From Sphingobium sp. KCTC 72723 (GTDB lineage Bacteria; Pseudomonadota; Alphaproteobacteria; Sphingomonadales; Sphingomonadaceae), in NCBI RefSeq assembly GCF_014280435.1, contig NZ_CP060388.1:4308399-4372398 (forward strand): DNA of 64,000 bases, read 5' to 3'. A program made the position numbers and the translations under genes. The first letter of the stretch is position 1; the number at the start of each line of letters is the position of its first letter. Under the pieces are notes generated by a model. That model saw only the letters and a list, made by a program, of their open reading frames with translations, was not told where the DNA came from and searched no databases. Positions 36,431-45,331 of the stretch are shown here, piece after piece.

Positions 36431-36805
36431 TCAGTTCAGCCCGGTCAGGCTTTCGCTGCCGAACATGCGTTCGACTTCCAGCACCAGGTCGCGCAGGTGG
36501 AAGGGCTTGGACAACACCTTCGCCTGCGGCACGGCCTTGCCCGCTTTCAGCGTCACGGCGGCAAAGCCGGTGATGAACATGATGCGCATGTCCGGTGCCA
36601 CCGACGCGGCGTGCTGCGCCAGTTCGATGCCATCCATTTCGGGCATGACGATGTCGGTCAGCAACAGGTCGAACCGATCCGATTCGATATGGGGCAGGGC
36701 GTCGGTGCCTGTTGCGACCGCCACCACTTCATAGCCCGACCGTTCCAGCGCACGGGCCAGATAGGTGCGCATACTTTCATCATCTTCGGCCAACAAAATG
36801 CGCAT
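36431..36805 (-). CDS. cpdR: CpdR-like single-domain response regulator
   Basis: The 124-residue product is a lone receiver domain: MRILLAEDDESMRTYLARAL, the phospho-acceptor Asp in LLLTDIVMPEMDG, T/S in FITGFAAV and K in VLSKPFHL. In Caulobacter, unphosphorylated CpdR guides ClpXP to the pole and promotes CtrA-linked proteolysis under CckA-ChpT control. The sequence matches that family closely. ATG 36805 has AGGGG at the right distance; ATG 36808 is the alternative. Confidence 0.85.
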   Translation of the reverse strand: MRILLAEDDESMRTYLARALERSGYEVVAVATGTDALPHIESDRFDLLLTDIVMPEMDGIELAQHAASVAPDMRIMFITGFAAVTLKAGKAVPQAKVLSKPFHLRDLVLEVERMFGSESLTGLN

Positions 36806-36983
36806 CATCGCCCCTGTTACTTTGCTATCCCGTTGCCGGGCCAGACCCCCCGCCGCCCGTCGGGGCAACGTCTTTCACTGACGCTCGCCCGTCAGGGTGG
36901 CGTCCATGTCCGATATATGCGACAAGGTGTAAATATTATCCAGCCGGGTAACCATTTTTGGTGCGCCGGTGAAAGGAGCCTCG

Positions 36984-37877
36984 TTGGATCATCCTGCGCC
37001 GCGCCCTCCTGTGCTGAGCGAGCCGGGCTTCGACCTCTATGGTCCCTTGTCGCCTGATCGTCCCGTCATTCTTTCCGTCCCCCATGCCGGGCGCGATTAT
37101 CCGCCCGCATTGCTGGCGCAGGCGCGGGTGCGACCACAGCAACTGGCGCGGCTGGAGGATCGCTGGGTAGACCTTATCGCCCATCCGTTGATTGCACGGG
37201 GATATAGCGTGCTGGTGGCACGCGCGCCGCGCGCGATGATCGACCTCAACCGGCATGAGCGCGAAATCGATCCGGCGATGGTGACGGGCATACCGCGCGA
37301 CATCGCCCTGCACAGCAGCACCAAGTTGCGCGGTGGATTGGGCCTTATCCCCCGCCGTTTGCCCGGTGCGCCCGAATTGTGGCGCGGGCCTTTGTCCTGG
37401 GTGGAGGTGCAGCGGCGCGTCGAGGGGCTGCACCGGCCCTATCATGCGATGCTGGCGCGGTTGATGGGGGCAGCGCGGGAGGCGCACGGCCATGCGATCC
37501 TGCTCGACCTCCATTCGATGCCGCCCTTGCCGCCGCCCGCCGCCGGGCTGCCTGCGCCGGGGGTTGTGCTGGGCGATCGATTCGGGCGGAGTGCTGCGAC
37601 GCGGCTGGTGACGCTGGCTGCCGATGTGGCGGCGGGGCATGATATTCTCGCCGCGCAAAATCATCCCTATTCAGGCGACCATCTGATCGACCGGCATGGC
37701 CGGCCGGAACGGGGAATGCACGCCATCCAACTGGAGATCGACCGGGCGCTCTATCTGGATGCGACGCTGGACCGGCCGGGACCGGGCATGGCGCGCATCC
37801 GCGCGCTGGTCGCCGCGATGGTGGAAGCGCTGGCGGTCGAGATGCCCGGCGCACATTATGCGCTGGCGGCCGAGTAA
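36984..37877 (+). CDS. N-formylglutamate amidohydrolase family protein
   Basis: The family hydrolyses N-formylglutamate, as at the end of some histidine degradation routes. The ~297-residue product shows PVILSVPHAGRDYP near the start, VARAPRAMIDLNR, HAILLDLHSMPP and GMHAIQLEIDRALYL, all family blocks with metal-binding histidines and acids. AAAGGAG lies exactly upstream of TTG 36984, which I take as the start; a GTG at 36969 would overlap that Shine-Dalgarno. No hut genes are nearby. Confidence 0.85.
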   Translation: MDHPAPRPPVLSEPGFDLYGPLSPDRPVILSVPHAGRDYPPALLAQARVRPQQLARLEDRWVDLIAHPLIARGYSVLVARAPRAMIDLNRHEREIDPAMVTGIPRDIALHSSTKLRGGLGLIPRRLPGAPELWRGPLSWVEVQRRVEGLHRPYHAMLARLMGAAREAHGHAILLDLHSMPPLPPPAAGLPAPGVVLGDRFGRSAATRLVTLAADVAAGHDILAAQNHPYSGDHLIDRHGRPERGMHAIQLEIDRALYLDATLDRPGPGMARIRALVAAMVEALAVEMPGAHYALAAE

Positions 37878-37880
37878 GGT

Positions 37881-39743
37881 TCAGCCGCCTTTGGCAACGA
37901 CCAGCCGCGCGCCAGCCATGTTGAGATGGTGCGAATCGAAATAGAGCGGTTTGCCGTTCTGCATGATGGCGCACCGGCGCGCGTCACATAGCGCGGCCAT
38001 CGGTTCGATCACGCGCACGCCGCGCGCTTGCCAGCGCGCGAACAGGGCGCGCAGATGGGTGGTGCGCGCCTCGATCCGCGCCCGCTCCACCCCTTGCGCC
38101 TGCGCCAGTTCGCCCGCGCGGGCGAGGTGGGCCAGGCGGCGTGGCACGTCGAAGGGTTGCGGTGGCACCGGACCGATCAGCACAATGTCGCGCCCTTCCG
38201 CCCGGATGGCGGCGATGGTGCGGTCCAGCTTTGCAACGAAAGCGGGATCGTCGAACAGGCCGTTGGCCCAGAAGGCGACCAGATAGACGCGGCGGATGGC
38301 AGGATCGGCCCGTAGCGCGGCGAAGGCTGCCTTGTTCGCGGCAGCGCAGCGGGCGTCCTTCGGATCGTCATAGGACAGGACCGGAGGGCAGCTGGACGTG
38401 GTGCGCTCGATCAGGGCGCGGCCTTCACGGCGTGCCTGTTCGCCCAGCGCATAGGCCAGTTCGACGCCATGGCTGTCGCCCCACAGCATCGCGTCGGGAG
38501 GGGTGGTTGCGCCCAGAACACAGGGCTGCGCGTCGCGCGCATATATGTCGTGGCATCGGCCGCGTTGCGGGCTGATGTCATGGCGCGCTGCTGCCAGTGC
38601 CAGCACGTGCGGGCCAAGGCGCGATGGCCAGCCGTCCGTGGCAAGCAAGGCCAGCGACAGCACGCCGATCAGCGCCATCGCGCCCGCCGTGAAGCGGAAG
38701 ATGGCGACGGCGGCTATGCGATGCGAATCGCGGAAGGGGCGTTCGACAAAGCGCCAGGACAGCGTCGCAGCGATCAGCGATGCGGCCATCACGGCAATGC
38801 GGGTCGCGCCTGCCAGCGGCAGATCGGTAGCATATTCGGTAAAGACGATGAGTGGCCAGTGCCACAGATAGAGCGAGTAGGAGATGAGGCCCACCCCCAC
38901 CAGCGGTCGCCAGCCAAGCAGACGTCCGGCGCTGGTGCATGGTGCTGCGTGGATCAGCGCGGCTGCGCCAAGGACGGGGGCGAGCGCAGCGATGCCGGGG
39001 AACAGCGTGTCGCGATCATAGCAGGCGACGGCCAGCGCTATGGCGGCCATTCCTGCCCACGCAATGGCTTCGCGCGCCCAGCGCTGGCGGATGGCGGGGA
39101 CGCATCCCAATGCCAGCAGCGCCCCGGCGAGCAATTCCCAAGCGCGGGTCGGCAGCAGGTAAAAGGCGAAGCCGCTGGTGTCCCGCTGCATGAAAACAGA
39201 CAGGGAGATGGACAATATTGCGATGCTTGCCACAACCAGATTGCGCCAGCGTGGGCAGGCGCGGACGAGCAGCATCAGCAGGATCGGGAAGCCAATATAA
39301 TATTGTTCCTCCACCGCCAGCGACCAGGTGTGGAGCAGTGGCTTGACGTCTGCGCCGCCCGCGAAATAGCCGGTGTCAGTGAAGAACCACAGGTTCGAGA
39401 CAAAGAACGTGGCCGCCAGCGCGGATTTGGGGACACTGGCCAGATCGCCGGGCAAATAGAGCCAGGCGGATGCCGCCAGCACCGCCAGCATCATCAGCGC
39501 CAGCGCAGGCATGATGCGGCGGAAGCGCCGTTCGTAGAAACGCAGGATCGAAAAGCGACCCTGATCGACTTCGCGGGCGATGATGCCAGTGATGAGATAG
39601 CCGGAAATGACGAAGAATATATCGACGCCGACATAGCCGCCGGAAAAGCCGGGGACATGGGCGTGGAACAGCAGCACCGGCAGGATGGCGAACGCGCGCA
39701 ATCCGTCTATGTCGCGGCGGTAGCGGTCGGCCGTCGTTGGCAT
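37881..39743 (-). CDS. AT3-family membrane acyltransferase with SGNH domain (OatA-like)
   Basis: The ~620-residue product has an N-terminal acyltransferase-3 domain with about ten membrane helices (RRDIDGLRAFAILPVLLFHA; GGYVGVDIFFVISGYLIT; HTWSLAVEEQYYIGFPI). A C-terminal periplasmic SGNH domain follows, with the nucleophile in AMLWGDSHGVELAYAL and the late DSHH motif (LYFDSHHLNMAGA). It should transfer acyl groups to a surface polysaccharide or peptidoglycan; the acceptor is unknown. The start at 39743 (MPTTADRYRRDIDGL) is preferred over the upstream ATGs. Its stop lies 3 bases from the convergent amidohydrolase gene. Confidence 0.9.
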   Translation of the reverse strand: MPTTADRYRRDIDGLRAFAILPVLLFHAHVPGFSGGYVGVDIFFVISGYLITGIIAREVDQGRFSILRFYERRFRRIMPALALMMLAVLAASAWLYLPGDLASVPKSALAATFFVSNLWFFTDTGYFAGGADVKPLLHTWSLAVEEQYYIGFPILLMLLVRACPRWRNLVVASIAILSISLSVFMQRDTSGFAFYLLPTRAWELLAGALLALGCVPAIRQRWAREAIAWAGMAAIALAVACYDRDTLFPGIAALAPVLGAAALIHAAPCTSAGRLLGWRPLVGVGLISYSLYLWHWPLIVFTEYATDLPLAGATRIAVMAASLIAATLSWRFVERPFRDSHRIAAVAIFRFTAGAMALIGVLSLALLATDGWPSRLGPHVLALAAARHDISPQRGRCHDIYARDAQPCVLGATTPPDAMLWGDSHGVELAYALGEQARREGRALIERTTSSCPPVLSYDDPKDARCAAANKAAFAALRADPAIRRVYLVAFWANGLFDDPAFVAKLDRTIAAIRAEGRDIVLIGPVPPQPFDVPRRLAHLARAGELAQAQGVERARIEARTTHLRALFARWQARGVRVIEPMAALCDARRCAIMQNGKPLYFDSHHLNMAGARLVVAKGG

Positions 39744-39944
39744 CGTCAGGGGTGCAGATCCGTGCATCGGGCGGGGATAGCGGCAAAGCCCTGATATTTG
39801 CTTTACCGTCGCGACTCGCATTCCACGCAATGGTAAATCAGAAATTTACGCTTTCCGTAGCGGAAGGCATCACTCGTTCCGCAAGCGATTGCAATTTGTG
39901 CAACCGCCATTTCATCCTTCGCATTTGCGAAGAATCGCCCCGTC

Positions 39945-40019
39945 CGCCAGTAGGAGTGTGCCTTTCAGGCATCCTCTCCTAAACTTTTCGGGCTGATCTC
40001 ACGATCAGCCTTTTTTTTT
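39945..40019 (+). ncRNA. Candidate orphan small RNA with terminator
   Basis: No plus-strand gene ends here, yet a textbook terminator lies at 39991-40019. Upstream is a hairpin TGCC-TTTCA-GGCA (39959-39971) enclosed by TAGGAG (39951-39956) and CTCCTA (39976-39981), with a CU-rich CCTCTCCT (39973-39980) that could pair with Shine-Dalgarno sequences. This layout resembles alphaproteobacterial antisense-type sRNAs. The 5' end and promoter are not identified, so the start is nominal. Confidence 0.4.
39991..40019 (+). terminator. Strong orphan Rho-independent terminator
   Basis: GGCTGATC and GATCAGCC pair perfectly around TCAC, followed by nine T residues. It belongs to no annotated plus-strand gene and is the main evidence for the small RNA. 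Confidence 0.85.
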
Positions 40020-40069
40020 ACGCAAAGTTGCGCTAGGCGGATTGGGCTAAGGCGCGCCATATAACATGT

Positions 40070-40150
40070 TTCTGGAGAGGGGCCGCCGGTAAGACCGGCA
40101 AGGCGAGCCAAGGCACCGGGGGATCGAGCATCGACATGCTCTCCCCCATT
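40070..40150. other. Structured intergenic element of unknown kind
   Basis: GGAGAGGGG near 40074 pairs with the CTCTCCCCC near 40138-40147, enclosing smaller stems (GCCGGTAAGACCGGC; GAGCATCGACATGCTC). The whole 40020-40337 stretch has no gene I can support. A 38-residue minus-strand frame with no clear start signal overlaps the element. It might be a structured RNA or a repeat; it matches no riboswitch I can name. Confidence 0.3.
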
Positions 40151-40337
40151 TAACGTCCCAAATTGCTGCATCAATATCGAGCGGACCGATCGCCAGTCGG
40201 CCCGGTCAGCCCTCACCCGTTCCAGGCATGTTTCGGGAACCAGAAGTCTGATTTGCTGACCCGCCGCCCTGTCCCCCGGCCTGCGCCGGGGAACAGAATT
40301 GCAGCTGGCGTGCGTCAGGTCAGCGCAGCGCGTCGCT

Positions 40338-41348
40338 TCACGCCATTTCGCGGCCATAGGCCGTGACGGTTTCCACTTCCGCGCTGTCGCCCAGCACGAC
40401 GCCCAGCCGCTGGTGCAGGCTGGTTGGCGCGATGTCCATGATCGGGCCGAAGCCGTCGGTGGCGGTGCCGCCCGCCTGTTCGATCAGATAGCTCATCGGA
40501 TTGGCTTCATACATCAGGCGCAGCTTGGCCTTGCCGGGCGAGCGATGGTCGTAGGGGTAGAGGAAGATGCCGCCGCGCTTGAGGATGCGATGCACGTCCG
40601 CGACCATCGAAGCGGTCCAGCGCATGTTATAATCCTTGCCGCAGGGACCGGCCGTCCCGCTGACGCGCTCCTCGACATAGCGAGCAACGCCGGGCGACCA
40701 TTGGCGGCGGTTGGACATGTTGATGGCAAATTCGCACTTGCCCTGCGGCATGACCATATTGGCGTCGGTCATGACCCAGCTGCCAACTTCGCGGTCGAGG
40801 GTAAATTCGTAAACGCCCGTGCCGACACTCAGCACCAGCAGCGTTTGCGGCCCATAAATGGCATAGCCTGCCGCGACCTGCGCCCGGCCCGATTGCAGGA
40901 AATCCTGCTCGGTCACCTGACGGCCCGCGCAATCGTCGGGGGCTTTCAGCACCGAAAAGATCGTGCCGACCGACAGGTCGACGTCGATGTTGCTGGACCC
41001 GTCGATCGGATCGAACAGCAACAGATATTCGCCCTTGGGATAGCGGTTGGGGATGAGGTGGATCGTCTCCATCTCCTCCGAAGCCATGGCGGCCAGATGC
41101 CCGCCCCATTCATTGGCGTCGAGCAGCAGTTCGTTGGCGATCACGTCCAGCTTCTTTTGCACTTCGCCCTGCACATTTTCGCTGTCCAGGCTGCCCAGCA
41201 CCTCGCCCAGCGCACCTTTGCTGACCGAATGGCTGATCGTCTTGCACGCGCGCGCGACGGTTTCGATCAGCAGGCGCAGTTCAGCGGGCAGCGCATTGGC
41301 CAGCCGTTGCTGTTCGATCAGGAAGCGGGTGAGGGTCGTTCGAGCCAT
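40338..41348 (-). CDS. fbp: Class I fructose-1,6-bisphosphatase
   Basis: Fbp removes the C1 phosphate of fructose-1,6-bisphosphate in gluconeogenesis. The 336-residue product has the metal site [25 protein letters not shown] and the late [36 protein letters not shown] block, both diagnostic of class I. The length is normal. It is transcribed alone; 5' to it are the divergent terC gene and about 220 bases without clear signals. Confidence 0.97.
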   Translation of the reverse strand: MARTTLTRFLIEQQRLANALPAELRLLIETVARACKTISHSVSKGALGEVLGSLDSENVQGEVQKKLDVIANELLLDANEWGGHLAAMASEEMETIHLIPNRYPKGEYLLLFDPIDGSSNIDVDLSVGTIFSVLKAPDDCAGRQVTEQDFLQSGRAQVAAGYAIYGPQTLLVLSVGTGVYEFTLDREVGSWVMTDANMVMPQGKCEFAINMSNRRQWSPGVARYVEERVSGTAGPCGKDYNMRWTASMVADVHRILKRGGIFLYPYDHRSPGKAKLRLMYEANPMSYLIEQAGGTATDGFGPIMDIAPTSLHQRLGVVLGDSAEVETVTAYGREMA

Positions 41349-41572
41349 CGGGGCGCCTTTCGCAGAGGAGCTTTAAGACCCGGCAGGACGCCGGGGCGAG
41401 GAATGAATCTTCGCTAGGGCAGAGCGCCAGCCTAGTCCAGCTATGCGCACCGTTCCTGCCCACCTGTTAGCGTTGTCATGTTACAAAGCATGTATGGCGT
41501 CTGTATGAGGGAACCTGTGACGCCGGTTTTTGGTTTCGCGTCCGTGCCGAATCATTCGATGTAAGGACCGCC

Positions 41573-42358
41573 ATGGACAGCCTGATAACCGCCTTTACCG
41601 ATCCGACTGCCCTGGCCGCGCTCGTCGCGCTGGTGGTGATGGAGGTGGTGCTGGGTATCGACAATCTCGTCTTTATCTCCATCCTGACCAACAAATTGCC
41701 TGAAGCGCAGCGGCCCAGGGCGCGCAAGATCGGTATCGGGCTGGCACTGGGGATGCGCCTTGTCCTCCTGTCGATGATCGCCTGGATCGTCGGGCTGACC
41801 GCGCCGGTGTTTGATCTGGGTATCAGTGGGCCACTGGACCAGCATGGCGCGCCGACATTCGAAACCGATTTTTCCTGGCGCGATCTGATCCTGATCGCGG
41901 GCGGGTTGTTCCTGATCTGGAAGGCGACGAAAGAGATACATCACACCGTCGATCCGGCGGGAGGCGACGATGTGCTGGACAAGAAAAGCGTGGCGACCAT
42001 CACCTTTGGCGCCGCCATTACGCAGATCATCCTGCTGGACATGATCTTCTCGCTCGATTCTATCCTAACCGCCGTGGGCATGACGGACAATCTGGCAGTC
42101 ATGTATATCGCCGTGATCGTGGCGGTGACGGTGATGCTGATCGCGGCCGATCCGCTGGCCAATTTCATCGCGCGTAACCCGACGGTAGTGATGCTGGCGC
42201 TCGGCTTCCTGCTGATGATCGGCGCGGTGCTGATCGCCGACGGCTTTGGCGTGCATGTGCCAAAGGGGTATATCTATGCGGCGATGGCCTTTTCCACGCT
42301 GGTGGAGTGCCTCAACATCTTTGCCCGGCGGGCGCAAAAGGGGAAGGGCGCGGCCTGA
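41573..42358 (+). CDS. TerC family integral membrane protein
   Basis: TerC/Alx-type proteins export manganese or load exoenzymes with it. The 261-residue product has about seven membrane helices with the two conserved acidic motifs: [21 protein letters not shown] near residue 22 and [17 protein letters not shown] near residue 155. No yybP-ykoY riboswitch is recognisable in the 220 bases upstream. It converges with mlaA, 2 bases apart. Substrate is inferred from the family. Confidence 0.9.
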   Translation: MDSLITAFTDPTALAALVALVVMEVVLGIDNLVFISILTNKLPEAQRPRARKIGIGLALGMRLVLLSMIAWIVGLTAPVFDLGISGPLDQHGAPTFETDFSWRDLILIAGGLFLIWKATKEIHHTVDPAGGDDVLDKKSVATITFGAAITQIILLDMIFSLDSILTAVGMTDNLAVMYIAVIVAVTVMLIAADPLANFIARNPTVVMLALGFLLMIGAVLIADGFGVHVPKGYIYAAMAFSTLVECLNIFARRAQKGKGAA

Positions 42359-42360
42359 CC

Positions 42361-43167
42361 CTATGGCGTGCCGGGTTCGGCACGCCGCCGTCCGTGCAGC
42401 GCGTCGATCTCCGCCTGGCGCATGGCCAGATATTCGTCGCGCACGATGGCGTAGACATCGGCATTTTCTTCACGCCGCGCCTTGATCCGTTCATCTTCCC
42501 GCGCCCGTTCGTCCAGCGACCCGATCGCCCATTTGCCGATCGCAAAGGCGGGGTGGCTGAACGGACGACCGGCGATGGCAGGCAGGATGGCCAGATCAAT
42601 GGGGCGGGCCAGCACGTCGCGCAGCGTAGTGGGACCGATCAGCGGCAGGTAGAAATAGGGACCGGACCCGACGCCATAATAGCCCAGCGTATTGGCCAGG
42701 CCATTGGCGCGATAGGGCAGGTTGAACGGCTTGCGCTTTGCAATGTCGAACAGGCCCGCAATGCCCAGCGTGCTGTTGATCGCAAAGCGGCCAAGCGTTT
42801 CGACGGCCTTGCCCGGTTTCAATTGCAGCAGGTAATTTACGACGACGATCGGTTCGTCCAGATTGTTGATGACGTTGCGCAATCCGTCGCGCGCCGGGTT
42901 TGGCACGGCGTCGGCATAGCCGCGCGCGACCGGGCCGACGACGGCCTTATCCACGGCCTGCACGGCTTCGAATGCCTGGACATTGATGGCTTCGACCGGG
43001 TCGATCGGGTTGCGTTTGCGCGCGGTGACGACGATGTCCTCAATCGCGTCGGCATCGCTCTGCGTCGGCGCGGGTTCGATGATGGCGGGCGGCGGGGGCG
43101 GGACGTCCTGCGGCGTGGCGATCTGGCTCGCGGCGATCAGCGGGATGGCAAAAAACTGGAGCGGCAC
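42361..43167 (-). CDS. mlaA: MlaA (VacJ) family lipid-asymmetry protein with TonB-box-like N-terminus
   Basis: MlaA extracts misplaced phospholipids from the outer leaflet of the outer membrane and passes them to MlaC. The 268-residue product carries the family core: DPVEAINVQAFEAVQAVDK, RDGLRNVINNLDEPIVVVN, GRFAINSTLGIAGLFDIA and GPYFYLPLIGPTTLRD. Unlike E. coli MlaA it has a plain signal sequence (MPLQFFAIPLIAASQIA) with no lipobox cysteine. Residues 44-52 read DIVVTARKR, which resembles the TonB box of sphingomonad TonB-dependent receptors. Other Mla genes are not in the window. Confidence 0.88.
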   Translation of the reverse strand: MPLQFFAIPLIAASQIATPQDVPPPPPAIIEPAPTQSDADAIEDIVVTARKRNPIDPVEAINVQAFEAVQAVDKAVVGPVARGYADAVPNPARDGLRNVINNLDEPIVVVNYLLQLKPGKAVETLGRFAINSTLGIAGLFDIAKRKPFNLPYRANGLANTLGYYGVGSGPYFYLPLIGPTTLRDVLARPIDLAILPAIAGRPFSHPAFAIGKWAIGSLDERAREDERIKARREENADVYAIVRDEYLAMRQAEIDALHGRRRAEPGTP

Positions 43168-43279
43168 GCGGCGATTCCCTTGGTGATGGGTTGTTCAGAG
43201 GGTCTTTGCCCTCGCCTCTCCTATGTGCGCTCTTTCATGCCACGCATGGATGGCAGGTGAACGGTTGCGATAGCGTCAC

Positions 43280-43317
43280 AAAAAATATGGCCGCACCTGT
43301 CGGGCGCGGCCATATTT
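43280..43317 (-). terminator. Terminator after DAHP synthase gene
   Basis: On the minus strand AAATATGGCCGC pairs with GCGGCCATATTT around a 13-base loop and continues into TTTTTTG. It lies about 20 bases after the stop. Confidence 0.85.
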
Positions 43318-43338
43318 CGTAGTGACGGGAGCGAAAGG

Positions 43339-44709
43339 TCAGGCGGCGGCGCGCCGTTCCTTCAGTTCCTCGTTCAGCATTTCGGCGAGCAGGAAGGCCA
43401 GTTCCAGGCTCTGCGCCGCGTTCAAACGCGGATCGCAATGGGTGTGGTAACGGTCGGCCAGACCTTCGTCGGTGATGGCAATCGCGCCGCCGGTGCATTC
43501 GGTGACGTTCTGGCCCGTCATTTCGGCATGGATGCCGCCACCAAAGCTGCCCTCGGCGCGATGGACGGCGAAGAAGCCGCGCACTTCGGTCAGGATGCGT
43601 TCGAACGGGCGCGTCTTGTAGCCATTGGCCGCCTTGACGACATTGCCGTGCATCGGGTCGCACGACCAGATCACGGGATGGCCTTCGCGCATGACCGCAC
43701 GGACCAGCTTGGGCAGGCCCGCCTCGATCTTGTCATGGCCATAGCGGGTGATCAGCGTGATGCGCCCGGCTTCGCGCGCCGGGTTCAACGTGTCGAGCAG
43801 GCGCAGCAGCGCATCCGGTTCCAGCGTCGGGCCGCATTTCAGACCAATCGGATTGCCGATGCCGCGCAGATATTCGACATGGGCGGACCCTTCGAAGCGG
43901 GTGCGGTCGCCGATCCACAGCATATGCGCCGACGTGTCATACCAGTCGCCGGTAAGGCTGTCCTGCCGCGTCAGCGCCTGTTCGAACGGCAGCAGCAACG
44001 CTTCATGGCTGGTATAGAAGCTGGTCCCGCCAAGCTGCGGCACCGTTTCTGCCGACAGGCCGCAGGCGCGCATGAAGTCGAGCGCCTGGCCGATCTGGTC
44101 GGCCATCTGTTCGAACTTCGCGGCCCATGGGGAACGGCCCATGAAATCCAGCATCCAGCCATGGACGCGGTCCAGGCTGGCATAGCCGCCGGTCGAGAAG
44201 GCGCGCAGCAGGTTGAGCGTCGCGGCCGACTGATTATAGGCCTGCACCATCCGCTGCGGGTCCGGCTCGCGCCCTTCCGCCGTGAAGGCGATGTCGTTGA
44301 CATTGTCGCCGCGATAACTGGGCAATTCGACCCCGTCGATGACTTCGGTATCGGCCGAGCGGGGCTTGGCGAACTGGCCCGCCATGCGGCCGACCTTCAC
44401 CACCGGCAGCTTCGACGCGAAAGTCAGCACGACCGCCATCTGGAGCAGCACGCGGAACGTGTCGCGAATGTTGTTCGGGTGGAATTCCGCGAAACTTTCC
44501 GCGCAATCGCCGCCCTGCAACAAAAAGGCTTCGCCGGCCGCGACCTTGGCCAGGTCGGCCTTCAAATTGCGTGCCTCGCCCGCAAAGACGAGGGGCGGAA
44601 ACTGTCCGAGCTGGGCCTCTACCGACGCCAATGCGCCTGCATCCCGATAAAAAGGCATTTGAATGCCCTTTTGGCTCCGCCAGCTATCCGGCGTCCACTT
44701 CGCCGCCAC
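43339..44709 (-). CDS. Class II 3-deoxy-7-phosphoheptulonate (DAHP) synthase
   Basis: This enzyme joins phosphoenolpyruvate and erythrose-4-phosphate in the first step of the shikimate pathway. The 456-residue product is of the class II (plant/Mycobacterium AroG-like) type: [15 protein letters not shown] at the start, [14 protein letters not shown] (metal cysteine), [32 protein letters not shown] and [15 protein letters not shown]. It is not related to the E. coli AroF/G/H sequence type. It is single-gene with its own terminator. Confidence 0.96.
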   Translation of the reverse strand: MAAKWTPDSWRSQKGIQMPFYRDAGALASVEAQLGQFPPLVFAGEARNLKADLAKVAAGEAFLLQGGDCAESFAEFHPNNIRDTFRVLLQMAVVLTFASKLPVVKVGRMAGQFAKPRSADTEVIDGVELPSYRGDNVNDIAFTAEGREPDPQRMVQAYNQSAATLNLLRAFSTGGYASLDRVHGWMLDFMGRSPWAAKFEQMADQIGQALDFMRACGLSAETVPQLGGTSFYTSHEALLLPFEQALTRQDSLTGDWYDTSAHMLWIGDRTRFEGSAHVEYLRGIGNPIGLKCGPTLEPDALLRLLDTLNPAREAGRITLITRYGHDKIEAGLPKLVRAVMREGHPVIWSCDPMHGNVVKAANGYKTRPFERILTEVRGFFAVHRAEGSFGGGIHAEMTGQNVTECTGGAIAITDEGLADRYHTHCDPRLNAAQSLELAFLLAEMLNEELKERRAAA

Positions 44710-44831
44710 GTCGAGTCTCCTTAGGTCACGTTAAAATAGGGGGCGCACCTACGCTGTCACGGATGGCAAGGCAAGATTGTACCAGTTGGACCATGGAGCC
44801 GCGCAATAATTTGTCTGTTTCCGCGATGTGC

Positions 44832-45194
44832 CTATTTCTGGCAGGGGTAGCGTTCGTTGAGCGCCACGCTGACCAGCACCGACGCGGGGCCGCGCCGCTG
44901 GTCGGGCAAGCGTTCCAGATAGGCGACGACCGCCCGCCGGGCGTCGTCCGCGCTCATCCGCTGGGGCCAGCAGACCTGCCGCCCGCGCCCGATGAACAGA
45001 TCCTTGCGGATGCCGTCCACCACGCCGACGATATAGGCCGTGCAGGCCAGGCTATATTCGGGTGCTTTGTTGCGGCATTTGGCCAGCAGGCTGGTGCCGC
45101 TTTCGAACATGAAGGGGGCCGTCGGCGAATCCGCAGCGGTGAGGGGGGACGCCGCCAACAGGGCAGCGGGCAACGCAACGAAAAGTGCGCGCAT
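44832..45194 (-). CDS. Secreted Rap1a/Tai-family protein
   Basis: The 120-residue product has a signal peptide (MRALFVALPAALLAASPLTAA). Its mature domain follows the Rap1a/Tai pattern: LLAKCRNK, LACTAYIVGVVDGI, QVCWPQ and RYPC, with four cysteines for two disulfides. Some members are immunity proteins against type VI amidase effectors, but many stand alone as here. No effector or T6SS gene is nearby. The start at 45194 was chosen to begin the signal peptide. Confidence 0.75.
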   Translation of the reverse strand: MRALFVALPAALLAASPLTAADSPTAPFMFESGTSLLAKCRNKAPEYSLACTAYIVGVVDGIRKDLFIGRGRQVCWPQRMSADDARRAVVAYLERLPDQRRGPASVLVSVALNERYPCQK

Positions 45195-45331
45195 AGGGTA
45201 GATGTTCCTGCGACCGGAGTGTGTCGGCCATTGGCATGGCCTTTGTCCGACCATGCGCGCGTCTGCCGATCCTGTCCAACCGTTCCGGCGCATCGCCGCA
45301 ACGGTCCGGCTCAGGGCGAACGGCGCAAGAT

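Noticed and set aside
41349..41572. Manganese (yybP-ykoY) riboswitch before terC
   Set aside because: This riboswitch is common upstream of terC genes, but none of its conserved loops are visible here.
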